This document shows, piece after piece, positions 46,133-57,724 of a stretch of DNA of 64,000 bases. Within the stretch, counting starts at the first letter, position 1; each line of letters starts with the position of its first letter. The position numbers were made by a program, and so were the translations under genes. The notes under the pieces are model-generated. The model did not search any database. It was given only the letters and a program-made list of their open reading frames with translations, and was not told the DNA's origin. The DNA comes from Papaver somniferum. Its lineage: Eukaryota; Streptophyta; Magnoliopsida; Ranunculales; Papaveraceae. The stretch covers positions 83,776,374 to 83,840,373 of the forward strand of contig NC_039368.1 in the NCBI RefSeq assembly GCF_003573695.1, written 5' to 3'.

Positions 46133-48038
46133 ATGAAAAGAAATCAAATGGGAGATCATTATGAGAAGAAAGCAATAGGTGGAGGAGGGTGGGAACAAAC
46201 AACACCCAGAAGGAATAACTCATCATCTTACTTCAATATTGGTGGTATTAGAAATCTAACAACATGGTTTTTCATTGTCTGCTCATTGAGTTATATTCTT
46301 TATTCATCTAATCTTCTTCTTACTAATGAACAACAAGGTTGTGTTTACACAACTAGCACCATCTCATCATCAACTGATGTTGCAGCAGCAGTTGTTGATG
46401 ATGACCCGACAACAACCCTTTCTTCTTCTTTCACCAACTCTTCCTCATCCGATTCTCTTGTATCTCTCAAGCAAGATGTAGAAGAAGAAGACCGAGATAA
46501 AACTCGGTTAATGCAGACCAGTAGTATAGCTCGTTTTGATGATACAGAGCTAAAACATGTATTCTTTTGCATTGCTGCATCATCAAAGTTATGGGAACAA
46601 AGAAAAGAATATATAAAACAGTGGTGGAGGCCTAGAGTTACAAGAGGAATTGTTTGGTTAGACAAAAGAGTTAGAACTAGAAGAAATGAGAATTTACCAG
46701 AGATTCGGATATCTGGAGACACGAGGCGATTTCGGTACTCGAACAGGCAAGGTTCAAGATCAGCTCTTAGGATATCAAGAGTTGTGTCAGAGACACTGAG
46801 GTTAGGTTTGAAAGATGTTAGATGGTTTGTGATGGGGGATGATGATACTGTGTTTTTTGTTGACAATGTTGTCGGAGTGCTTTCGAAATATGATCATAGG
46901 CAGTATTACTACATTGGGAGTTCTTCTGAAAGCCATGTTCAGAATATTTTCTTTTCATATTCAATGGCTTATGGTGGAGGTGGGTTTGCTATTAGTTATC
47001 CTTTAGCAGTTGCGCTAGAGAAGATACAGGATCGGTGTATGAACCGGTATCCTGGGTTGTATGGTAGTGATGACAGGATCCAGGCTTGCATGGCTGAGCT
47101 CGGTGTGCCCCTCACCAAAGAGACTGGCTTTCATCAGGTAACCAGTCATAGTTGTTTTCATATATAGCTAAACTAGAAAATAGAAAATGCAATGTAAAGC
47201 TGCAAATTTAGCCGAAATTCAGAATTATCTAGTTTTGGTTTAGATTTTCACACTTTATGATGTTGAGTTTCAATTTACCTGTTCATTGCAGTATGATGTG
47301 TATGGAGACCTATTGGGTTTATTGGCTGCTCATCCCGTTGCTCCACTTGTTTCGCTGCACCATCTAGATGTGGTTGATCCTATATTCCCTAAAATGAAAA
47401 GAGCTAAAGCTGTAGAACATCTTTTTGAAGGCACGCAGTTTGATTCATCGAGTATAATGCAACAATCAATCTGTTACTCCAAGAAACACGCATGGTCAAT
47501 TTCGGTTTCTTGGGGATATGTTGTTCAGATACTGAGAGGTGTAATGTCACCAAGAGAACTCGAAATGCCAACAAGAACGTTTCTGAATTGGTACAAAAGA
47601 GCTGATTACACTGCATATGCATTCAATACTAGACCTGTAACTAAACATCCATGTCAGAAACCTTTCATTTACTATATGAGTACTGTTCGATACGACAGAG
47701 CTAAGAAACAAACTATTAGCGTTTACATTCGAAGAAAAGAGCCACACCCGTATTGCAGGTGGAAAATGGAGTCTCCAGAGAAAATCGATTCAATTGTTGT
47801 CATCAAAAAACCAGATCCACTTCGTTGGCGGAGAGTAAGTTTCTTCTGTATAGACAACTGCATCCATCTCTACTGTCATTGCTGTTTGTTAACTTTGATT
47901 TTGATTTGCATTGTGTTGTTTCTGCTGCAGTCGCCGAGAAGAGATTGCTGTAGAGTTCTGCCTATGAGTAAAAATAAGAGCTCGACAATGTACATAGCTG
48001 TGGAGCAGTGCCGGCCAGGAGAAATTAGTGAGTTTTAG
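46133..48038 (+). CDS. DUF604/GT31-like Golgi glycosyltransferase, three exons
   Basis: Exons 46133-47137, 47292-47834 and 47931-48038, with GT-AG introns and phase 0 throughout, give 551 residues. A short cytosolic tail and one membrane segment (about residues 43-63, TWFFIVCSLSYILYSS) make a type II topology, followed by a serine/threonine-rich stem (about 70-125). The fringe-like domain (DUF604, related to beta-1,3-glycosyltransferases of GT31) has HVFFCIAASSKLWEQRKEYIKQWW and the metal-binding MGDDDTVFF, with the three aspartates at about 236-238. It also has YGGGGFAISYPLA, GSDDRIQACMAELGVPLT and, in exon 2, LLAAHPVAPLVSLHHLD. The C-terminus has the usual cysteine-rich end (RDCCRVLP, VEQCRPGE). 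The acceptor sugar is unknown. It lies 0.8 kb after the GST in the same direction with its own leader, so it is an independent gene. Confidence 0.92.
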
Positions 48039-48311
48039 CAAAAGAAAAACAGGAACAGATTTTTGAAACACTGAACTATGTTAACTGAATCTAAATCGAA
48101 AACTCGGGTTTGTTCACATTGTTATTGTCAGAAAACCCAATTGTCAGATTTGGAAAAAAGGTTCTCACAGCACAATGAAATGTTCGATTTAGCACTACTA
48201 TTTCCTTACTAACACAATGCTGAAATTTCAATTCTGAATGAATAGCAATCAAAGGAACAAACAGATTACCGAGGTTCGTTACATACGTGTTAAGATTTGC
48301 AGGAGAGTCCA

Positions 48312-49094
48312 TCACATAGCTTTACTTGTTATACTTTTCTCGATCTCCATAGCTTTACTTGTTGTATTTGTTATGATCGGCATAGCTTTACTTGTTATAT
48401 TTGTTTTGATGGGCATAGTTTTACTTGTTAGAAGCTTTATCTCTACGTTTTTCGGAACACTAGCCGAAGAAGACAATCTGGTTAGATTACCACCATTAGT
48501 GTTGTTCTTAAATTGCTCTGGCACAGGCATTTGTCTTACAGTTACAATTCTTCCATCTCCTATATGCACATCAACTGCATTACAGCAAAATCCAACATTC
48601 AAAGAATCCAATTAGTTAAACAAGAAATTATGCATAAATTTCTCAAGAACCCTAAAAAATTCAAATTAGTGTCAAAAAACAGAAGAAACCCATGAAAGTA
48701 CTGCTCATAATCTTTAAAAGAAACCCATGAAACTAAATTATGTTCAATTTCAAGAAAATAGAAGAAACCCTAGAATAGAAATTGAATAATTAGAGAATGT
48801 ACCTGGATGAGAAAACCAGTAGAGAATCAATACAGAGATGAAATCAATCAAAGGAATAACATGAATCCATCTTTCAGAAACAGAGAATCTTGTTGAACGA
48901 GAAGTACTCGTTTCTTTCTTGCTGCTACCACCATTAATGGATGATGTTGAGACATAGAGTGGTAACAAAAACTCATCATCATCTGAACTGTTATTATCTG
49001 TTGATTTTCTACTTCCTGAAGATCTTTCCACAGAAACCATTGGCATGTTTATGTATTCATCAGAGGTACGAATTGAAGTCGATTGTCTATGCAT
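48312..49094 (-). CDS. Small single-pass membrane protein, two exons
   Basis: Exon 1 is 49094-48803 (ATG at 49092-49094, MHRQSTSIRTSDEYIN). The intron is 48802-48575, with GT and AG on the minus strand, and exon 2 is 48574-48312. The spliced frame is 555 nt, 184 residues. The first 75 residues are serine-rich and hydrophilic with an acidic stretch (NNSSDDDEF). One membrane segment follows (about 76-94, WIHVIPLIDFISVLILYWF). After it comes a conserved-looking part VDVHIGDGRIVTVRQMPVPEQF, and then a tail of 11-residue repeats (TSKAMPIITNT and variants) that ends at the stop. I do not recognise a named family. It is tail to tail with the glycosyltransferase gene (274 bp between stops). Confidence 0.7.
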
Positions 49095-49169
49095 CTTTGA
49101 TGTCTGTGTGAGAAAAACAATCAAGAAGATTGAGAAACTTGAGAATGAAGTTTGGAATTGGTCCAATTA

Positions 49170-49700
49170 CCGGAGACTTGAATTTTCTTTATGGTGGTTA
49201 TAGTTTCCTAGTGGTTTCTTTTTAGTACTCAGCTAAGGGTCGGTTCAGGTTCTGGACCTGTGTGTGATACTGGCAATTATTTTTGGTGGCCGCTCCAGAC
49301 TATTTATTTGGCCTTTCAAGATGAAGCTGCACCATTTTGCAGGGCCATAATGCGTGGGTTTTTGCACATTCCATCCAGTAAGAAAAATTGGGTCCGCAAG
49401 TTGGCCACCAAGTATTTGTATATATAATCTTCGAAAATGATAGACACACAACGCTGTGTATGTATCGTGTGAGGGAGGGGTGGGGTCCATTTCTGCCCAC
49501 CCCTATCCCAATGCAGAGAGGGTAACCTTTCTGCCGTTGGATCCCCTCTCTGTGTACACAACGTTGTGTATGTAGCAAAGTTGTATAATCTTTCATCATT
49601 TGGGTCTTGTAGATCACTTTTTGTCAGTTTACATCACAGTGTAACCTTTTTTTAGTAAAGTTCACTAGAATATTTAGATGAAAATCAGGCTAAGAGAAAG
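49170..49700. other. Intergenic region with short repeated blocks
   Basis: No supported gene. Two similar blocks (ACACAACGCTGTGTATGTA near 49444 and ACACAACGTTGTGTATGTA near 49557) flank a GGGTGGGGTCCATTTCTGCC stretch, possibly an old repeat. Frames on the minus strand (49245-49617) lack family features. Confidence 0.35.
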
Positions 49701-50900
49701 AGATTTTGATTATCATTCCATAACAAACAGATTCTTACCGAAAGAGTTATATACAAAAACATATTAAAGATTCTGTTAGAGAAAAGTAAGAATCAATAAC
49801 TAGAAGATATCTGTAAGAAACCTTAATAATAGAACCTAACACTAAATGTAAAAAATATAAGAATAAAAAACAGAAATGCCATTGTTATTTCAATACCTTC
49901 CCTCAAATTGATGTGGAGAAAGAACCTTCAACTTAAGACTTCGGAAACTCAAATCTTGGAGCTGCAAGACCGTTTGTGAAAATATTAGCAGCTTGGTCCA
50001 TAGTAGAGATGTAAGTGACCTGTAAAGATTTAGACCGAACAAGTTCCCTAACAAAGTGGAAATCAAGAGACAAATGTTTCATTCTACTATGAAACACTGG
50101 ATTAGAAACAAGAGCAATAAAAGTCTTGTTATCACATGAAATGGTAGGAGTCAAACAAGAAAACATGAATATCCTTAAGCAAGTGACACAACCATAAAAC
50201 TTCAGCATTTATTGAAGTAAGTGACCTATACTCTGCTCCAGAAGAAGATCTAGAAACAGTTGGCTGCTTGATGCTCCTTAGAAGACCAACTAAAAGTATT
50301 TTCCCTAAAGAAAACACAAAATCCATTGGTAGATCTCCTATCAGATGGGATGCCAACCCAATCAACATTTGTAAACTCTTGAAGAGCAGTAAAACCTTTG
50401 GAGAAGAAAAGACAATGACCCAGAGTACCCTTGATGTATCTCAAAACTCTCTTAGCTGCAACAAGATGAGAATTAGAGGGAGCATGCATAAACTGACAAA
50501 TCTGATTTACAATAAAACAGATTTCAGGCCCGCATCATGTAAGATACTTCAGAGAGCCAACCAAAGATCTATTTTTTGTTGAATTATGAAGAGAGTCAAC
50601 ATCATCAGGATTAAGATTAAAAGAAACAAGATAAGGAGTAGCACAAAGCTTTATGCCACAAAATGTATCTTAGTCAGAAGATCTAAAGCACACTTAATCT
50701 ATGAAATAAAAGACAATTCTTATTTCTATTAACCTCCAATCCCAAAAAGTATTGTAGATCACCTAAATCCTTAACAGAAAACTGAGTGGATAAATGAGAA
50801 ATATTGTGATCACAATGAGTTGAAGAAGTGTCAATAATAATAATAATATCATCTACATAAACTAAAACGATTATAATTATAATATGATCCCCCAGTATCT

Positions 50901-51834
50901 AAAGAACGCGCGATTGGGGGATATTGAAACTAATTGGGGGATATAAATTACTTCTCCCAACCAATAGTGTTTGTTAAGGAGTGTTTTTGAGGGAAAAAAT
51001 ACTAAAATACCATTCCCTCAAAATAAAAATCAAAAAACTTAAAATAAAAAAACAAAATCATATCCCCCATTTGCATCTTCACTTCTTATTAATCTCTTTT
51101 AAGGTTAGGGCTTTGAAACCTAAATATCCCCTACTCCCTTTCAAATTCTAAATTTTCCCCACTCCCTTTCAAATTCTCTTCTCCTTCTCTGCTGGCTCCT
51201 CACTTTGAAAACGATTTTTTTTTTACATTCGGAAGTGATGAAGACCATGCCGGTAGTGATGAAGACCATACCGGAAGTGATAAAGACCATGCCGGAAATG
51301 ATGAAGATCATGCTGGAAGTGATGAAGACATGCCGATAGTGATGAAGACCATGCCGGTAGTGATGAAGACCATGTCGGATTTTTTTTACATCGCCGGAAG
51401 TGATGAAGACCATGCCGGAAATGATGAAGACCGTGCCGGAAAATGGTGACGGCATGCTTGGTAAATAACATTCAATGCCGTAACTAAATGTCGGAAGAGA
51501 GTGCTCGGCAAAAATGGTGGATTCAAACAAAAAAATCAAATTTTCAACCTCTTAGCAGCAATTCTCTCTTCATAATCATCTTCCATTTTCACCAAAAAAA
51601 GTTCTCTCTCAAATATTTTTTCCCTCCTTCTACTCTCACCTCACTCACCCAAATACAAATAAAAATACACACTAATATTTTAACAAATTCATTAATCCTG
51701 ATTAGTGAGGGGTAGATTAGAATTAGGTAAAATACTTAGATAAGGGGTGACCCTGATTTGTTTTTTGGATCCAGTTTTTGTCATTTTCCTCTATCCCCCA
51801 ATTAGTTTTGATATCCCCAATTGCGCGTTCTTTT
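50901..51834. mobile_element. TIR transposon of about 0.93 kb inserted in the copia RT
   Basis: The left end AAAGAACGCGCGATTGGGGG and the reversed right end AAAAAGAACGCGCAATTGGGG form inverted repeats that extend about 45 bp (both continue ...AAACTAATTGGGGGATA). The copia reading frame resumes on each side (SSIFV on one side, IIIIIVLVYVDD on the other). No transposase is inside. Target duplication could not be fixed by eye, so the superfamily is open. Confidence 0.75.
51233..51450. repeat. 21-bp minisatellite inside the TIR transposon
   Basis: About ten imperfect units of AGTGATGAAGACCATGCCGG repeat in tandem. Minus-strand frames with HHFRHGL heptads are due to the 21-bp (seven-codon) period. 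Confidence 0.85.
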
Positions 51835-53283
51835 TAAAACAAAAATAGATGAATCTGCTAAATAAGGCACAATATCCAAAACTATCAAAGAATTTGACAA
51901 CTTCGCATACCAAGCCCTAGGAGCTTGTTTAAGAATATATAGACTTCTTAAGCTTGCAAAAAAAATTCAGGATGATATGGATCAATGAAACCCTGTGGTT
52001 GGGTCATATACGCATTCTTCTTTCTTAAATCACCAAGCAAAAAAGCATTACTAATATCTAGTTGCTTAATCCTGTAATCAAAATCACAGCAAGAGACGAA
52101 ACTACTCTGATGGTAGCAGGCTTCACAACGGGACTAAAAGTATCCTTATAGTCAATACAACTGACTAAAAACCCTTAGAAACTAGTATGGATTTATACCT
52201 TTCTATGGTATCATCAGGATTGAACTTGGTCTTGTATATCAATTTGTACCCTACAATATTTTCTGAAGGATCAGGTGGAACCAAATCCCAAGTACCTGTA
52301 TCCTTTAAAGCCCAATATTCGTCATGCATTGAAGAAACCCATACCTTCCGCTTTGAAGCTTGATAAAAACAGGTTAGGGTTGTAACAGATAGAGAACTCA
52401 GATAAGTTGAAGGAAAAACATGTTTATTGGAGAAGAAAACCTTTGGTTTGAAAGTGCCACACTTACCTATTCTTTGCATAGAGTGAGAAGAGATAACATA
52501 AGTAGGAGAAGGAGAAGCAACATGTAAAGGAGAAATGACATAAGGAGATATAGTTTGAGGTAGAGAAGATAAGGATGAAACTGAAGAAGAATAATGATCA
52601 ACATAAGAAAAGTCTAAAGAAAAAGAATATGGAGAAAGATTATACTTGGTGAAAGAAAATGATTCTTCATGAAAGACAACATGTCTAGATAAAACAACCG
52701 TCATAGAAGAAATATTTAAACACCTATACTCCTTATGAGCTGAACTATAGCCCAAGAAAACATATTCAGAGCTAATTGGTTGCAACTTATTTTCAGTGTA
52801 TGGTTTTAACCAAGGGAAACACAAGAAACCAAAGGTTTTGAGAAACAAATAATCAGGGTTTCTGTGAAACAACTTTCCAAATGGATTAGAAGTAGGAGAA
52901 GCTTTCGTAGGAAGTCTACTAAAGACAAAATTAGTTATCGAAAGAACATCAAACCAAAATTCAGTGGGAAAAGAGAAATGGATGGGAAAGGTTCGAGTGA
53001 TCTATATCAAATGCATATGCTTGGACTTAGCAACACCATTCGGCCTAGGTGTGTGAGAACAAGTGATTTTTCATGAACTACACCACTCTAAGACAAAATA
53101 TCATTTAGGTCATTTGCTTTCTCCAAGAGGATGAATAGGAAATTGTACATGAATTTTTGGGAATATCTCGTGAACCTAAACCGGGAAGACGTGACTGAAA
53201 GCCCATTTTGGTCAAGTATTTGGGTGTTTCCTAGCCTAGACAGGGTTGCTTTGTTTTCAAGCAATCTAGTCTTGATCATTCAA

Positions 53284-54118
53284 TATAAATAAGAGTTTCA
53301 TGTAACCACACAACCTATCCCTTGGAAAATTATGTTTGGTTGCATAAGGTTGTTTTTCATATCTTTGTTCTTCACGAAGAAGAATGAGGTTTCAAAAGAC
53401 TTTACTTGGGGATCGTAAAGCACAGGGAAGCTATGTTATTTGAAAGTTACGGAACATGTTCCTAGGTGTTTTTCATAAACCCTAGATTTGATAGATCAAG
53501 ATAACCCTAGTATTTTATAGATGATTTTATAAGGAAGATTCAATTAGGGTTACGGTTCCGTAACCTAATTGTTGAAGAGTATCTTCTGAAGAGAATTGGT
53601 GTTCTGATAGAAGATTTAAGAGAAGAATTCTTAAATAGAATTGGTGTTCTGCTAGGAGTTCTACAAGTGCGCGAATAGTAGGTAATTGGTGTAATATCTT
53701 ATAATTAGTGTGTGTTCAATCTGGACTAGGTCTAGGGGTTTTTCTACAAGATTGTAGTTTTCCTCGTTAACAAAAATCTCTGGTGTCTGCGTGTTATTTA
53801 TTTTCTGCATTATATTGTTTTATCTTTATGATTGAAATATCAAATGTCGTACGTATTTAAACCTATATAGTATTAACTCAGTTGTACAGAAACTACAAAA
53901 CTAGTTCTTGGTGAATTCGTATCTTGAAATATAGATTACAAAACTTGTTCTTGTTGGAATTCGGTTCGTGAACAGTTCGAGTATATACTAAGTTTACCTT
54001 GCTAAAACATTCTTAAATACAGTTTCGTAACCGAACATATAGATTGTACAAGGATTGTTTATATAGGCTCCCGAACGAAAAATTTAGTAGTGTATTTGGT
54101 ACCCCCCCTACGTTTTTA
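53284..54118 (+). repeat. Probable LTR of a plus-strand copia element
   Basis: The region directly precedes a clear primer-binding site and has no coding frame. Its right border is fixed by the primer-binding site; the left border near 53284 is a guess. No matching second LTR was seen downstream. Confidence 0.5.
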
Positions 54119-54120
54119 AT

Positions 54121-54138
54121 TGGTATCAGAGCAGGCAA
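54121..54138 (+). other. Primer-binding site, tRNA-iMet type
   Basis: TGGTATCAGAGCAGGCAA is the common plant copia primer-binding site, complementary to the 3' end of initiator methionine tRNA. Confidence 0.85.
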
Positions 54139-54190
54139 ACACCGTAAAGACCTAATAATTCTATATTTGCAGAGATTCAAACCTATAGAC

Positions 54191-56170
54191 ATGAATACGA
54201 ACCTGTATCAACCAAGTTCAATTTATGTACTACCAGGATTTGATGGCACTAATTACTTATGGTGGAAAATAGTTATGCGCTCCTTCTTACAAGCCAGTGA
54301 CTTTCAAACATGGAAACTTGTTGTAAAGGGGTATGTTCCTCCAACAATTCGTGAAGGCGAGAATACTGATGCTAAGGAAATATCTACATATAGCAAAACT
54401 GAGATCAGTGTTGCAAAGCATAATTCCGATGGGTTGAATGCTACTATACATGCCATAAGACAAGATCTCCAACATCACGTGACTACATGTGAAACTTCGA
54501 AATAAGCTTGGGATACCGTATTTAAAGGTACTACTGCAGAGAAAGAAGCAAGGCTTCAAAACTTAGCATCTGACTGGGAAAACCTTCGTGTCTCTGATGA
54601 TGAAACCTTTGATGAATTTAACCAAAAAATCACTATGATAGTTAACTCCTCACATTTGTTAGAAATAACTATATTCCCGAGAAAGATATTGTGTGCAAAA
54701 TTCTCAGGTCTCTACTATCAAGATACGAGTCTAAGAAACATGACATCGAAGAAGCAAACGATCTTTCAACACTTTACAGAAACACCCTCATTGGAAAGTG
54801 AAAGATCTTTGATAATGAACACTAGTCTGAAAAATAGGTGTTTTCTCTTAAAGCCACAGACAATACTGAATCCTCCGAGGATAAATATGGTTCTCCAGAT
54901 ATTGAGGATAATACTCCAAGACAATTTAGAAAAATCTTGAGAACCAATAAAAAGAGATTTTCTAAAGATACAATATCTCCTGATGATGTTGTTCGATGCT
55001 TCAACTGTCATGGTTTTGGGAACTTGTCTTCTATATGTTTTAGTATGGACCATAGACAACCAGCATACACTGCAACTATCCCAACTTTTGATGATATGTC
55101 TGACGATTATCCATAATGTACAAGCGAGTTTGCATTAGCTTCTGGAAGATATTTTTCAGACATAGATTCTAACTCCGACAAAGAAGTGTACCCTGAAGAT
55201 TCAGTTGCTAATAAACTTCTTAAGAAATGTCATCATAATTAAACTTTCTGAAACTGGAAGAACCTTATTCAGTGAGAAAGTTTAAATATGACAGACTTCG
55301 TAGTGAGAACAAAGACTTGCGAGACCAACTTGATTTTAGTTGTGCAAGTGTTTATCTCAAACAAATACGAAATCATAAAATAAATTGCTGAAGGTCGTGA
55401 ACGAAAAATTATTCTTCAAGCAAAGTTAGAGAATTCGGAGAACATTGAGATGAGCTTATTATTTAATTCGGAATGAGAAGATCTCAAAGTTCAATTTGAA
55501 TCATCCAAGAATGATCTAGTTATTGCGCTTGAGAGGATCAAAAGGTTGGAAGAGAAAAATACAAGCTTAAAAATCTTGGATAGCAATAGTAGCTCGGATA
55601 AATTAACCTCGATACTGGGAGCATGTAGAAATCATCTTGATATGCGAGGATTGGGATATGAAGGAGTAGATGTTCCTAGTATTTGCAAAGAAGCCAAATT
55701 TTTCAAAGCTAAAGATTCTTCTCAACCAAAAGGTTCCACTGACGACAAAAATGAAGTATCTCAACCACCTGCAGATGACAGAAAGAGGAAATTTCATCAA
55801 TCTTCAAAGCAAGCACATACACATCCAGGTAACAACAAACATCATTTTTTTCATTCTACTAAAAATTGCCTTTATTGTGGAAAACCAGGTCACTTGTAAA
55901 GGGGTTGCAGACTTCTTAGAAGAGATAAAGACAAATCTGATTCTGTTAAGATGACAAGATTTGATGTTCCGAATTGGAAAAAATATGATTTGCATAATAT
56001 CAGTTCTTCGAGCATTCCCCAAAGAGGTTTAACAATATTAGGGAGAAAAATAAACGCATTTCTCTTAAAGTTACTTAAAAATGAGTCCCAGGAAAGATCA
56101 ATAAAGCAACAAGTGTTATTAAGAAGGGTCTCCCATAAAAGAGCGCGACAAGGGACAACATATTTATGAG
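54191..56170 (+). pseudogene. Copia Gag, broken, without pol downstream
   Basis: ATG at 54191 opens a Gag-like frame (IYVLPGFDGTNYLWWKIVMRS, the usual copia Gag start). It is stopped by TAA near 54503 and continued in pieces (AWDTVFKGTTAEKEARLQN, FDEFNQKITMIVNS). A first zinc-knuckle-like string CFNCHGFGNLSSIC (about 54996-55038) has asparagine where histidine is expected. A second, CLYCGKPGHL, stands at 55868-55898, followed by a stop. No protease, integrase or RT motif follows, so the element is truncated or deleted after Gag. Confidence 0.75.
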
Positions 56171-57370
56171 GTACGAAAAAGTCGTTTAAAGTTTCAAGAA
56201 AGTTGTAAAATTCCTAGAGATCATGCATGACTTTGTTTCAACTACCCATGGTGAACAAAGCTTTGTTCACCCCAGCACAACTTGATTGTGTTGAAAGTGT
56301 ACCTTACCAAGAAATGCCCTAATCAGAAAGATGGTGAGGAAGGCACAAAAACTAGGGCGCACATATTGTTGGGTAAGATGAGAATATTTGGTGAAGCCGT
56401 AGGATTCAAGATTGGATTCTTCTAAAAAGTATGTCTACAAAGTTGACCAAGCTTTATGATTTTATTATATGCTTGATGCCCTGATCTATTAATACCAAAA
56501 ACTTTTTTTTTGTTATTCGTACTCTTACTTTATGCTAAGTGTTTGGTGGAAACCCGAGTATCATCATGATTAATTGTTTAAACACTTAATTGAATTTACA
56601 TACCCAATGTTTCTGAAGACAATAATAATTATCTCTATCTTGTTGAGCCAATGCTCCAAAGAGATGAGTCCATGTAAGAGGTTGCGCAACTTTTTAATTG
56701 AATGGTTTTATGGTAATAAATTCCCATTGTAGTTATCATAATTGTCTTTTATGCACTTATAAATAAAAAGAGTCATATAGTTTTATTTGACTCAAGGTGT
56801 ACAACATCACGTGTGAGTCCAAATCTTAATGACTTGATCTGGGTATCCACACATTTTATGCTCTTTATTTGACTCGATGTGTAGTTTTTTAGAAAACCCA
56901 CAAAAATCTACCACCACCAAGTTTAAGAAGTGTTAGCGGCTCTTGGATATATTCCCTTAGCTGAATATGATTCTTTAAAATAATTTGACTAGCTATCAAA
57001 AGTTTCTCATGAATCTGAAGACCCTTATTCGTGAAGCTTCTGTTTCAACATCAACTCGGTAATTATCAAATTTACGTCCATAAAAAAGTTTTCAACGTCT
57101 CCTAGCACATCATGAATATTTATGATAAGAATTGTCGAGTCCCACCTAAATGCAAGATGCAGTTTTGATAATATCTAAAATTTGTGATTAGCTAGTATCT
57201 TTTGTTTACAACTTAATTAAAAGTGTCTTTAGATTTGAAGATTCTAATTTTATAGATTCCTAAAAGCAACTTAATAAATTATTTTTTTTTTGCATCACAC
57301 TCTGTTTACTTACGAATTTACCTCAACGAAACGTGGCGTACACATGATGTAAGAATAGTTAATAAAGATA
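56171..57370. other. No gene or repeat recognised
   Basis: AT-rich with short frames only. It may include remains of the copia element at 53284-56170, but I cannot show an LTR. Confidence 0.4.
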
Positions 57371-57373
57371 ATT

Positions 57374-57376
<3 letters not shown>

Positions 57377-57405
<29 letters not shown>
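57377..57405. repeat. (TA)n microsatellite
   Basis: A pure run of alternating T and A of about 29 bases. Confidence 0.9.
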
Positions 57406-57409
<4 letters not shown>

Positions 57410-57724
57410 CTAATTTGATTTTTCGCATGAAGCTTTCTAAAATATGTGTTTACCTCATTCATAGATATTCTTATAGTTATCACCGAATATAAGGACACGT
57501 TTGTTTTCAAACCAAACAACATTTCTTTTTCTTTTTTCTTTATTTGAATGTTAATCCACATTTCATAATAAAAACATATTTCAAGAATCTTTTTTCAATG
57601 GATTCTTCTATTTTTTTTGGTCAAAAAGTTATTTTTATTGTGTTTTCGATATGCTGTATTTCTAACAAATGAGATGCGTTTTATATAATAAGTTAGTATC
57701 AATTCACAAAGTATATACATTAGG

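Larger units (their letters stand above)
49700..53080 (-). mobile_element. Decayed Ty1/copia element, 5'-truncated and interrupted
   Basis: Minus-strand pieces in copia order: integrase end and RT start (52165-52872: FGFLCFPWLKPY, YVFLGYSSAHKEYRC, MHDEYWALKDTGTWDLVPPD), RT middle (51834-52160, many stops), YVDDIIIIID around 50840, then RNase H (49933-50489: AAKRVLRYIKGTLGHCLFFS, SSGAEYRSLTSINAEVLWL, CDNKTFIALV). A purine-rich TTTGAGGGAAGG on the minus strand near 49905 and TGTTAGGTTCTATTATTAAG near 49840 suggest the 3' end and LTR. Gag, protease and most of the integrase are missing on the right. Confidence 0.82.

Noticed and set aside
46345..46866. 173-codon minus-strand frame
   Set aside because: Antisense shadow of exon 1 of the glycosyltransferase gene.
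48238..48615. Plus-strand hydrophobic frame (IALLVIFVLMG repeats)
   Set aside because: Shadow of the 33-bp repeat in exon 2 of the minus-strand gene; no leader or partner exon.
49245..49617. Three overlapping minus-strand frames of 81-105 codons
   Set aside because: No known motif, overlapping frames of the same strand, and the region looks like intergenic repeat.
51141..51539. Histidine-rich repeat frame (HHFRHGL)
   Set aside because: Produced by the 21-bp minisatellite.
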